DNA of 5,539 bases, from the NCBI GenBank assembly GCA_023132545.1, contig JAGLYB010000009.1, forward strand, positions 1-5,539, read 5' to 3'. Shown here piece by piece: positions 1-5,539 of this stretch (positions are counted from its first letter, which is position 1; every line of letters begins with the position of its first letter). The translations under genes were made by a program, and so were the position numbers. Source of the stretch: Candidatus Bipolaricaulota bacterium (GTDB lineage: Bacteria > Bipolaricaulota > Bipolaricaulia > UBA7950 > UBA9294). The notes beneath the pieces were generated by a model that worked only from the letters and a program-made list of their open reading frames with translations, did not search any database and was not told where the DNA came from.

Positions 1-1
1 G

Positions 2-229
2 GTGTATGAATCCCTGCAGAGATTTGATGATGCACACTCCACCTACGAGAAGGGACTTGCCGTCATCGAGAGGCTGTTGACAAGGGCACGCGCAGCCATC
101 GATGCTGAGGGTGACGCCATCACCGCTGCCAGATACAGCGAACTACGGAGCAAAATCGAGAAGCTGGGCTATGAAAGGGCAACCATCCTCGAGAACCTAC
201 ACGCTCTCCCTGAACCCTCCTCTCCTTGA
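2..229 (+). CDS. C-terminal part of an alpha-helical protein with an MIT-like tail (5' end outside window)
   Basis: The frame is open from the window edge to a TGA at 227-229 and gives about 75 residues. The first codon is GTG, but the frame runs into the edge, so this is most likely the end of a longer gene rather than a complete small one. The visible protein is almost entirely helical and charged. A first stretch (residues about 5-28) carries a pattern like FDDAHSTYEKGLAVIERLL. A second (about 43-68) has KIEKLGYERATILENL, and a Pro/Ser-rich end follows. The spacing resembles the last two helices of an MIT domain (as in spastin or Vps4) and also the end of a TPR-type helical hairpin. I do not recognise the protein family, and the function is unknown. 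Its stop codon overlaps the -35 box of the secA promoter, so it is probably transcribed separately from secA, although read-through is possible. Confidence 0.6.
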   Translation: MYESLQRFDDAHSTYEKGLAVIERLLTRARAAIDAEGDAITAARYSELRSKIEKLGYERATILENLHALPEPSSP

Positions 230-254
230 AAGCACGGATTGCCGTTCCTATACT
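226..254 (+). promoter_or_regulatory. Predicted sigma70/sigmaA-type promoter of secA
   Basis: A -35 box TTGAAA (226-231, one mismatch to TTGACA) and a -10 box TATACT (249-254, one mismatch to TATAAT) are separated by the ideal 17 bp. Transcription would start near 261, leaving a leader of about 10 nt before the secA ATG at 271. The -35 box overlaps the TGA stop of the preceding gene. The call rests on consensus match and position only. No operator-like inverted repeat is visible around it. Confidence 0.6.
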
Positions 255-270
255 GACCGCGTGATTCCAC

Positions 271-2856
271 ATGGCCATTGACACCTTTCGACACGCAATA
301 GAACGCATGCTTGGGCAAACAAACAGCCAGCTACTCAAGAAGTACGAGAAGGAGCTGCGCGCCGTTAATGCATTATCAGATGACATAGCGGCGTTGTCCG
401 ACGACGCTCTTCGTGCTAAGGCAGCCGAATTCAAGCAGCAACTCGCGGAGGGTTCCTCCAAGTCTTCTCTCCGGGCTGCGGTTTATGCCGTCGTTCGTGA
501 GGTTGCCATGCGAACGATCGGGCTACGACCGTTCGATGTGCAAATCGTGGGCGGATTCGCATTGGATGATCGGAAGATCGCGGAGATGCACACAGGTGAG
601 GGGAAAACCCTGGTCGCCACCCTGCCGGCCACGCTCAATGCCTTGTGTGGCAAGGTCCACGTGATCACTGTCAACGATTACCTGGCACGTCGTGACAGGG
701 AATGGATGGGGCCAATTTACGAATTTCTCGGGTTGACAGTGGGCTTGCTTCAAGATGGCATGTCACCCGTGGAACGCCAGCCCGCCTATCAGGCTGATAT
801 CACCTTCGGAACCAACAATCAGTTCGGATTCGACTACCTGCGTGACAACATGGTTCATTCGTTCGATCAGAAGGTACAAGGACCACTGGATTTTGCCATC
901 ATCGATGAGATCGACAACATCTTGATTGACGAGGCTCGCACTCCTCTTATTATTTCCGCGTCGGCTGCCGAGGCGCTCGATCGGTATCGCAAATTTGCCA
1001 TGCTGGCCAAACGGTTCCGCCGTGATGAAGATTTTGAGATGGACGAGGAATCCCGTCGATTGACGCTCACAGATGAGGGAATCCACCGGGCAGAAAACGC
1101 TCTGTCCATCGAGAACATCTTCACACCCGAACATACCGAGACGCTTCATCACATCGAGACGGCTCTCCGGGCTCTACATTTCTTCAAGAAGGAACAGCAG
1201 TACATCGTCAAGGACGAACGCGTCATGATCGTAGACGACTTCACTGGCCGCCTCATGCCTGACCGGCGATATTCCGATGGACTGCATCAAGCGATCGAAG
1301 CCAAGGAAGGCCTGAAGGTTCAGCGTGAATCGCAAACGATGGCGCAGATTACGCTGCAGCACTACTTCCAGCTCTACAAGGGCCTGAGCGGAATGACGGG
1401 AACGGCTAAGACAGAAGAAGATGAATTCAAGCAGATCTACGCCCTTCCTGTATTGGTCATCCCGACCAACAAACCCCTTCAAAGGGAAGCCAAACCGGAT
1501 AGAATCTTCCGCACTCAAAAGGCGAAATTTGAAGCAATCACTGATGAAATCGCCAGCATGCATCAGGGTGGTCGCCCGGTATTGATCGGAACCAACTCCA
1601 TCGAGAAATCCGAATACCTGTCTGACCTGCTGAAAAAACGGAAGCTTGATCATCACGTGCTTAACGCCAAGTTCCACGAACACGAAGCCGAGATTATCGC
1701 TCAAGCAGGTCAGAGCCACGCCATCACCGTGGCCACCAACATGGCAGGCCGTGGTACGGACATCAAGCTGGGCGAGGGAGTCGCTGACATAGGCGGACTG
1801 CACGTCATTGGCTGCCAACGCCACGAATCACGCCGCATCGACAATCAATTGCTCGGACGAGCCGGACGGCAGGGCGATCCTGGATCATCCCAGTTCTATC
1901 TATCGATGGAGGACGATCTGCTCCGCATTTTTGGCGGCGATCGGATCGGTCCTCTAATGGATCGAATCGGATTGGAAGAAGGCGAAGCTATCGAGCACAA
2001 CTTGCTTAGCGGAGCCATCCGCCGAGCCCAGAAACGCGTGGAAGGCCGCAATTTCGAGATTCGAAAGCGGCTCCTGGAATACGATCTCGTGCTCTCGCGA
2101 CAGAGGGAAGCCATCTATGCTGTACGCGATCGCTTCTTGCTTCCTCCCCGTGATCAAGTCGAGGAGCTGGCTCCACAACTCGAAGCCGATCTGGATCAGT
2201 ACATGGATCAGCTATATGACGAGATTTCGAGCAACCTCGTGTCCGCATATGTCGTTGCCTCGACGCCTCAGGATGAATGGAACCTGCACGGCCTCGCTCA
2301 GGAGCTGTCGTTTTTCGGCTCGATCCGCGAGTCCGAGCTGATTGGGCATTCGTCCGCCGACTTGATCGAGATCGCCCGAACCCATTTAGAGGCGGCGTTG
2401 GCCAATCAGAAGGCACGTCTTGGGAAACCATTCCCGTTGCTGGCGCGGTATATCATTCTGCACACCATCGACGAGGCCTGGCGCACACACTTGTACACAC
2501 TTGATGACCTCAAGAGCGGCATCGGTTGGGCCGCCTTCGGAGGAACTGATCCCCTGGTTGCATTCAAGCGCGAATCGTTCTCCTTGTTCCAAGACATGCT
2601 GACCCGAGCAGCCGAGAAGACGTGTAAATCTCTGCTCAATCCCCGACTCACCATCTCCGGGCAGCAGACTCCTACTCGACAGGAACGAAAGCTTCAATAT
2701 GTACATCCGTCGAACATGGCTCCCAATGTGTCGTCAACTGCCGCTCCGCGTGCTCCCGGATCATCCAGGACCCGTGCTGCCACCAAAGAACCGGGGAGGA
2801 ATGAGCCTTGCCCGTGTGGGTCGGGCAAGAAATACAAGAAGTGCTGCGGCGCTTAG
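271..2856 (+). CDS. secA: SecA, ATPase motor of the Sec preprotein translocase
   Basis: SecA couples ATP hydrolysis to pushing unfolded preproteins through SecYEG at the cytoplasmic membrane. The 861 residues are a normal family length. NBD1 holds the Walker A site HTGEGKT (107-113) and Walker B with DEIDNILIDEARTP (212-225). The preprotein cross-linking domain spans roughly 228-370. NBD2 holds AGRGTD (492-497) and the helicase motif VI region ending GRQGD (532-536). Helical scaffold and wing regions follow, then the two-helix finger (about 725-780). A variable basic Ser/Thr/Ala/Pro-rich linker leads to the zinc-binding SEC-C tail with CPCGSGKKYKKCC (847-859). The ATG at 271 fits the N-terminal helix of the family, and an in-frame TGA at 262-264 with no alternative start after it rules out a longer protein. 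There is no Shine-Dalgarno sequence. NBD2 lacks the insertion present in E. coli SecA. Several usually invariant positions differ: His107 for Arg/Lys, Asn216 for Ser, Leu528 for Arg, Leu606 for Asp, and the finger loop. Catalytic residues are retained, so it should be active. It could be the housekeeping SecA of a divergent lineage or a second SecA paralogue. Confidence 0.97.
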   Translation: MAIDTFRHAIERMLGQTNSQLLKKYEKELRAVNALSDDIAALSDDALRAKAAEFKQQLAEGSSKSSLRAAVYAVVREVAMRTIGLRPFDVQIVGGFALDDRKIAEMHTGEGKTLVATLPATLNALCGKVHVITVNDYLARRDREWMGPIYEFLGLTVGLLQDGMSPVERQPAYQADITFGTNNQFGFDYLRDNMVHSFDQKVQGPLDFAIIDEIDNILIDEARTPLIISASAAEALDRYRKFAMLAKRFRRDEDFEMDEESRRLTLTDEGIHRAENALSIENIFTPEHTETLHHIETALRALHFFKKEQQYIVKDERVMIVDDFTGRLMPDRRYSDGLHQAIEAKEGLKVQRESQTMAQITLQHYFQLYKGLSGMTGTAKTEEDEFKQIYALPVLVIPTNKPLQREAKPDRIFRTQKAKFEAITDEIASMHQGGRPVLIGTNSIEKSEYLSDLLKKRKLDHHVLNAKFHEHEAEIIAQAGQSHAITVATNMAGRGTDIKLGEGVADIGGLHVIGCQRHESRRIDNQLLGRAGRQGDPGSSQFYLSMEDDLLRIFGGDRIGPLMDRIGLEEGEAIEHNLLSGAIRRAQKRVEGRNFEIRKRLLEYDLVLSRQREAIYAVRDRFLLPPRDQVEELAPQLEADLDQYMDQLYDEISSNLVSAYVVASTPQDEWNLHGLAQELSFFGSIRESELIGHSSADLIEIARTHLEAALANQKARLGKPFPLLARYIILHTIDEAWRTHLYTLDDLKSGIGWAAFGGTDPLVAFKRESFSLFQDMLTRAAEKTCKSLLNPRLTISGQQTPTRQERKLQYVHPSNMAPNVSSTAAPRAPGSSRTRAATKEPGRNEPCPCGSGKKYKKCCGA

Positions 2857-2888
2857 CCAAACGCTGCATTGTCCCACTTCGCTCAGCA

Positions 2889-2917
2889 TTGACACCTACG
2901 TCCGTTGCCACTACCAT
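2889..2917 (+). promoter_or_regulatory. Predicted sigma70/sigmaA-type promoter of hrcA-grpE-dnaK
   Basis: A perfect -35 box TTGACA (2889-2894) is followed after 17 bp by TACCAT (2912-2917, four of six bases matching TATAAT). Transcription would begin near 2924, inside the CIRCE operator, giving a leader of about 26 nt. This is the usual arrangement for HrcA control: a housekeeping promoter blocked by a repressor at the start site. The 93-bp gap between secA and hrcA holds this promoter and the operator. I see no convincing terminator hairpin with a T-run for secA in it. Confidence 0.75.
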
Positions 2918-2943
2918 TAGCAGATCAATATGGAGAGTGCTAA
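2917..2943 (+). promoter_or_regulatory. CIRCE operator, HrcA binding site (left arm degenerate)
   Basis: The CIRCE consensus is TTAGCACTC, nine bases, GAGTGCTAA. Here the right arm GAGTGCTAA (2935-2943) is perfect. The left arm reads TTAGCAGAT (2917-2925), matching six of nine, after exactly nine spacer bases (2926-2934). The outer six bases of each arm (TTAGCA and TGCTAA) are perfect inverted repeats. The site overlaps the last base of the -10 box, the predicted start site and the Shine-Dalgarno region of hrcA. HrcA bound here should block initiation. The location directly upstream of hrcA makes the identification firm despite the weak left half. Confidence 0.9.
2932..2937 (+). promoter_or_regulatory. 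Ribosome binding site of hrcA, inside CIRCE
   Basis: GGAGAG lies 12 bases before the ATG at 2950, a little farther than ideal. It spans the CIRCE spacer and the beginning of the right arm, so the operator sequence and the translation signal share bases. The same right arm supplies an in-frame TAA (2941-2943) that excludes any start upstream of 2950. A second ATG follows at 2953 and is a less likely start because it is farther from this site. Confidence 0.55.
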
Positions 2944-2949
2944 CGAGCA

Positions 2950-3999
2950 ATGATGGATCTTCCTGAGCGCCAACGCTTGATCCTCAAAGAGATTGTAGAT
3001 CGCTATATCCGGTTCCATGAACCGGTGTCTTCACGCATGATTTTGGAGGACTACGGTCTGGAGGTTAGCTCGGCAACCGTGCGCAACGACATGAACGATC
3101 TGGAAGAGGCTGGCTTCATCGCCAAGCCCTATTCTTCGTCGGGCCGCGTTCCTACAGTGCGAGGATACCAGTTCTTCGTAGAATGGCTGCTTGACCTTTC
3201 CGAGCTATCCCGCGAAGAGCGAGTTGAGATCGTCGAGGCCTACAAGATGCAGCAGCTGGATGTCGAACAGACGATACGACAAACGGCATTTCTGTTGGGG
3301 AACATGACCGGATGCGCCGGGTTTGTCATTCCGCCACGTCCAGCCGAGACCAAGCTGGAGCGCGTCGTGTTGTTCAAGGTTGCTCATCGTCTTGCTTTCC
3401 TGCTCATCGTGTCCGACATCGGAATCGTGGAGCACGGATATGTCGCTTTGGAAGAAGATCTGAATCCCGATGAGATTACCCGCATTATGGCATTGATTAA
3501 CGATACCCTACGCGGCATTCACCTGGCCGATGTACGTTCGCTGTCTCTCGAAGACGGCCCCGAGGGCTGGTACGAGCGGCCTGTTCGCCAAGCGATGCTC
3601 GTGCTTGGCCGCCTGCTTCAGGATCGGATGCAACGATCGGTCCAATTTGAGGGCCTTCTCAACCTCACCGAGACGCTGAAAGAGGTGGTGCCCGAGTATG
3701 CGATGGATCACTTCTCGCATCTCAGTCTTGCGGTTCAGGACAAAACCTCATTTATAGAGGCCGTCGCGGAAGCGAGGAAGGATCGGGAAGGAATCGTCGC
3801 CAGTATCGGCGACTTCCCTCTGAGCGGGTTGGAATCGTTCAGTGTGATCAGTTGTGAATACGGGCTTCATGCCGGCGTTCTCGGCGTGGTCGGTCCCTTA
3901 TGGATGGATTATGGACGGGCGCTGTCAACGGCCAGTTATCTTGCCAACCGATTGGAATCGCTGTTGTCGCCCTCGCACCTGCGCTCGTTGGAGGAATAA
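2950..3999 (+). CDS. hrcA: HrcA, heat-inducible transcription repressor (CIRCE-binding)
   Basis: HrcA is a dimeric repressor of class I heat-shock genes. In known systems its folding depends on GroEL, so it loses activity when unfolded proteins occupy the chaperonin. The 349 residues match the usual 340-350. The N-terminal winged helix-turn-helix (about 4-75) shows the family signatures ERQRLILKEIVDRYI, EPVSSR, SSATVRNDMNDLEEAGFI and SSGRVPT.RGYQFFV. The middle (about 105-300) is the GAF-like dimerisation region with its inserted segment. The C terminus keeps GVLGVVGPLWMDYGRA (309-324), the conserved end of the family. It is the first gene of the operon, and a CIRCE site in its own leader implies autoregulation. 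Its TAA stop is immediately followed by the grpE ATG, so the two are probably translationally coupled. Nothing suggests truncation or frameshift. Confidence 0.97.
   Translation: MMDLPERQRLILKEIVDRYIRFHEPVSSRMILEDYGLEVSSATVRNDMNDLEEAGFIAKPYSSSGRVPTVRGYQFFVEWLLDLSELSREERVEIVEAYKMQQLDVEQTIRQTAFLLGNMTGCAGFVIPPRPAETKLERVVLFKVAHRLAFLLIVSDIGIVEHGYVALEEDLNPDEITRIMALINDTLRGIHLADVRSLSLEDGPEGWYERPVRQAMLVLGRLLQDRMQRSVQFEGLLNLTETLKEVVPEYAMDHFSHLSLAVQDKTSFIEAVAEARKDREGIVASIGDFPLSGLESFSVISCEYGLHAGVLGVVGPLWMDYGRALSTASYLANRLESLLSPSHLRSLEE
3990..3995 (+). promoter_or_regulatory. Ribosome binding site of grpE, within the hrcA 3' end
   Basis: GGAGGA lies only four bases before the grpE ATG at 4000 and is contained in the last codons of hrcA. 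The strong purine match supports this start even though the spacing is short. The hrcA stop TAA (3997-3999) lies between this site and the start codon, so a ribosome terminating on hrcA is already placed to reinitiate. Confidence 0.7.
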
Positions 4000-4551
4000 A
4001 TGTCAGCCAAGGAAAAGAAGACAAAACGCGAGAAGCAAGAAGAGATTGAGGTCTCGGTGGAACTCCACCCTGAGAAGACAGAAAGCCCTGAGGTCGAGAA
4101 CGAATTACGTTCGACCATTGACCGTCTACAGCGGCTCCAAGCCGAGTTCGAGAACTACAAGAAACGAGCGTTGCGTGATGCCTCTGTCTATGAACAGCGC
4201 GTCAGCGATCAGCTCATCTTCGACTTCTTACCGCTGTATGACAATCTACAACGCGCATTTCAGAGCCTGTCTTCAAATCAGGATGTTGAGACATTTGTGG
4301 CTGGAATTGAGCAGATCTTCGCGCAATTTCAGCAGGTGCTGGAAACCAAGGGGGTTGCACCCATTGGAACAGAGGGGCAACCGTTCGATCCAGCGCTACA
4401 TGAAGCCATGCTTAGCGTACCAAGTAAACTTGAGAAGAACATGATCGTAGAGGAATTCATGCCCGGATATATGAGAGACGAGCGCGTCTTGCGACCCAGC
4501 AAAGTTTCCGTCAGTCAAGGGCCGCCGCTCAGTGAGGAGGAAGCTAAATGA
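4000..4551 (+). CDS. grpE: GrpE, nucleotide exchange factor of DnaK
   Basis: GrpE is a cytoplasmic homodimer that opens the DnaK nucleotide-binding cleft to release ADP, letting the chaperone cycle restart. The 183 residues are typical in length. The N terminus (1-32) is highly charged and probably disordered. Residues about 33-70 form the long dimeric coiled-coil helix, including LQRLQAEFENYKKRALRD. Residues 71-118 give the helical-bundle part with DFLPLYDNLQRA (75-86). The C-terminal beta wing that contacts DnaK holds the family signature FDPALHEAM (129-137) and GYMRDERVLRPSKVSVSQ (156-173). The gene begins directly after the hrcA stop and its final bases overlap the dnaK start (ATGA), so all three proteins should come from one coupled transcript under CIRCE/HrcA control. 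Confidence 0.97.
   Translation: MSAKEKKTKREKQEEIEVSVELHPEKTESPEVENELRSTIDRLQRLQAEFENYKKRALRDASVYEQRVSDQLIFDFLPLYDNLQRAFQSLSSNQDVETFVAGIEQIFAQFQQVLETKGVAPIGTEGQPFDPALHEAMLSVPSKLEKNMIVEEFMPGYMRDERVLRPSKVSVSQGPPLSEEEAK
4534..4540 (+). promoter_or_regulatory. Ribosome binding site of dnaK, within the grpE 3' end
   Basis: GAGGAGG ends seven bases before the dnaK ATG at 4548, a near-ideal Shine-Dalgarno sequence and spacing. It is the best ribosome site in the window, which fits DnaK being needed in greater amounts than HrcA or GrpE. It also encodes the Glu-rich end of GrpE. Confidence 0.8.
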
Positions 4552-5539
4552 AAGAAAAAAATATCGGAATCGATCTTGGAACCACCAACTCCTGCGTTGC
4601 CATCTTCGAGGGAGGCTCGCCAACCGTGCTGACAAACGCTGAAGGCGAGAGGGTGACACCGTCGGTCGTCGCATTCACCAGCAACGGAGAGCGCCTCGTC
4701 GGCCGCCTTGCCAAACGGCAGGCAATCACCAATCCCCACAACACGATCGCGTCCATCAAACGGGAGATGGGCACCGACCATCGCGTCAAGATCGCGATCG
4801 ATGGGAAAGTGACTGAGTACACACCCGAACAGATCTCGGCCATGATCATCCAGAAGTTAAAGCACGATGCCGAGGCCCATCTGGGGGGGAAGATCACCAA
4901 GGCCGTCATTACAGTTCCCGCCTATTTCAACGATTCACAGCGCCAGGCCACCAAGGCCGCGGGCGAGATCGCCGGGCTCGAAGTCTTACAGATCATCAAC
5001 GAGCCGACAGCAGCGGCCCTTGCCTATGGATTGAACAAAGACCATGACCAAACGATCCTCGTCTATGATTTGGGCGGCGGGACCTTCGACGTCTCCGTCC
5101 TCGAGATCGACAACGGGGTGTACGAGGTCCTCTCAACCGACGGCGACACGCAGCTCGGAGGAGATGACTTCGATCAACGTATCATTGATTGGTTGGCAGA
5201 AGAATTCCGAAAGGATACCAGCATTGATTTGACCAGCGACGCCAGCGCCATGCAGCGCCTTAAGGATGCTGCTGAATCGGCTAAGAAGGAACTTTCCAGC
5301 CGCATGGAAACGACCATTAACCTCCCCTATATCACAGCCGATGCGGCTGGCCCTAAGCACATGGAGAAGAAGCTATCCCGAGCCAAATTCGAATCCATGA
5401 TTGACAACCTCCTCCAACGGACTATCCAGAGCGTCGATAGTGCGCTTCGTGAAGCGCAGAAAACGGCTGACGACATCGGCCAGGTCGTTCTCGTCGGCGG
5501 GTCGACGCGAATTCCGAAAGTTCAGGAGTTAGTCTCATC
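4548..5539 (+). CDS. dnaK: DnaK (Hsp70) chaperone, N-terminal 330 residues; 3' end outside window
   Basis: DnaK binds hydrophobic segments of unfolded proteins in an ATP-controlled cycle with DnaJ and GrpE. The frame is open from ATG 4548 to the window end with no stop, so about 330 of roughly 600 or more residues are seen, covering most of the ATPase domain. The three Hsp70 signatures are present: IGIDLGTTNS (6-15), VYDLGGGTFDVSVL (172-185) and VVLVGGSTRIPKVQE (313-327). Also present are TVPAYFNDSQRQATK (122-136), INEPTAAALAYGL (150-162) and DTQLGGDDFD (200-209). Between SIKR (69-72) and YTPEQISA (91-98) the chain is about 20 residues shorter than in E. coli DnaK, the form found in Firmicutes, Actinobacteria and Thermotogae. 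The start overlaps the grpE stop by four bases. The substrate-binding domain and any dnaJ lie beyond the window. Confidence 0.98.
   Translation, partial: MKEKNIGIDLGTTNSCVAIFEGGSPTVLTNAEGERVTPSVVAFTSNGERLVGRLAKRQAITNPHNTIASIKREMGTDHRVKIAIDGKVTEYTPEQISAMIIQKLKHDAEAHLGGKITKAVITVPAYFNDSQRQATKAAGEIAGLEVLQIINEPTAAALAYGLNKDHDQTILVYDLGGGTFDVSVLEIDNGVYEVLSTDGDTQLGGDDFDQRIIDWLAEEFRKDTSIDLTSDASAMQRLKDAAESAKKELSSRMETTINLPYITADAAGPKHMEKKLSRAKFESMIDNLLQRTIQSVDSALREAQKTADDIGQVVLVGGSTRIPKVQELVS

Noticed and set aside
2..229. Treating the first frame as a complete 75-residue gene starting at GTG 2
   Set aside because: The GTG is at the very edge with no room to see a ribosome site, and the helical pattern seems to start mid-domain. 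A 5'-truncated longer gene is more likely.
1174..1824. Long antisense open frame of 216 codons inside secA
   Set aside because: It lies wholly opposite highly conserved SecA motifs, shows no recognisable domain, and has no promoter or ribosome site that I could see. It is a by-product of secA codon usage.
2006..2431. Antisense open frame of 141 codons in the 3' half of secA
   Set aside because: Its composition is Arg/Ser/Pro-rich with no motif, and it is fully contained in the SecA coding region. Other minus-strand frames such as 763-1152 and 4544-4909 were rejected for the same reason.
2857..2888. Possible secA terminator after the stop codon
   Set aside because: No stem of useful length followed by a T-run could be found by eye, so no terminator is annotated.
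2866..2891. Direct repeat GCATTG at 2866-2871 and 2886-2891 in the secA-hrcA gap
   Set aside because: A six-base repeat is expected by chance, and the second copy is largely explained by the TTGACA -35 box.
3854..4444. Plus-strand open frame of 196 codons spanning the hrcA/grpE junction
   Set aside because: It overlaps two certain genes in another frame. The translation is Arg/Ser/Cys-rich and shows no family resemblance, as expected of an out-of-frame reading.
1..5539. Mobile elements, CRISPR arrays, tRNA/rRNA genes, or a novel defence-type locus
   Set aside because: Nearly every base belongs to a conserved housekeeping gene or its control region. There are no long repeats, no transposase or integrase motifs and no RNA gene signatures.

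Overview
This window is ordinary bacterial core-genome sequence with moderate GC. It is densely packed, and every gene reads left to right. Protein motifs identify secA (preprotein translocase ATPase) and then the class I heat-shock operon hrcA-grpE-dnaK. The window cuts off dnaK after 330 codons. The first ~230 bases are the 3' end of another gene, whose helical C-terminal tail resembles an MIT domain.

Layout: (1) 1-229, the truncated upstream gene. (2) 226-270, a short gap with a sigma70/sigmaA-like promoter (TTGAAA, 17 bp, TATACT) whose -35 box overlaps the upstream stop codon. The predicted transcript start leaves a leader of only about 10 nt before secA and no Shine-Dalgarno sequence. 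(3) 271-2856, a full-length SecA of 861 residues ending in a zinc-binding SEC-C tail, with several substitutions at normally conserved sites. (4) 2857-2949, the secA-hrcA gap, with a second promoter (TTGACA, 17 bp, TACCAT) and a CIRCE operator overlapping its -10 box, start site and leader. No convincing terminator is visible here. (5) 2950-3999 hrcA, 4000-4551 grpE and 4548-5539 dnaK, packed with no spacer (TAA directly followed by ATG) and then a 4-bp ATGA overlap, with strong Shine-Dalgarno sequences before grpE and dnaK.

How the genes fit together: HrcA is the repressor that binds CIRCE, so the operon is expected to be autoregulated and induced by heat or unfolded protein. DnaK is the Hsp70 chaperone and GrpE its nucleotide exchange factor; dnaJ often follows dnaK but would lie beyond the window. 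SecA drives protein export through SecYEG. Its location just upstream may be no more than proximity, but read-through into the heat-shock operon cannot be excluded.

Organism: HrcA/CIRCE control, consensus-like promoters, good Shine-Dalgarno sequences, a compact SecA NBD2 and a DnaK without the ~20-residue N-terminal-domain insert of E. coli DnaK all fit a monoderm-type or deep-branching bacterium (Firmicutes- or Thermotogae-like DnaK). The divergent SecA prevents a firm assignment and I do not name a phylum. I found no previously undescribed system. The points most worth checking are the SecA substitutions, its very short leader, the asymmetric CIRCE and the MIT-like tail.
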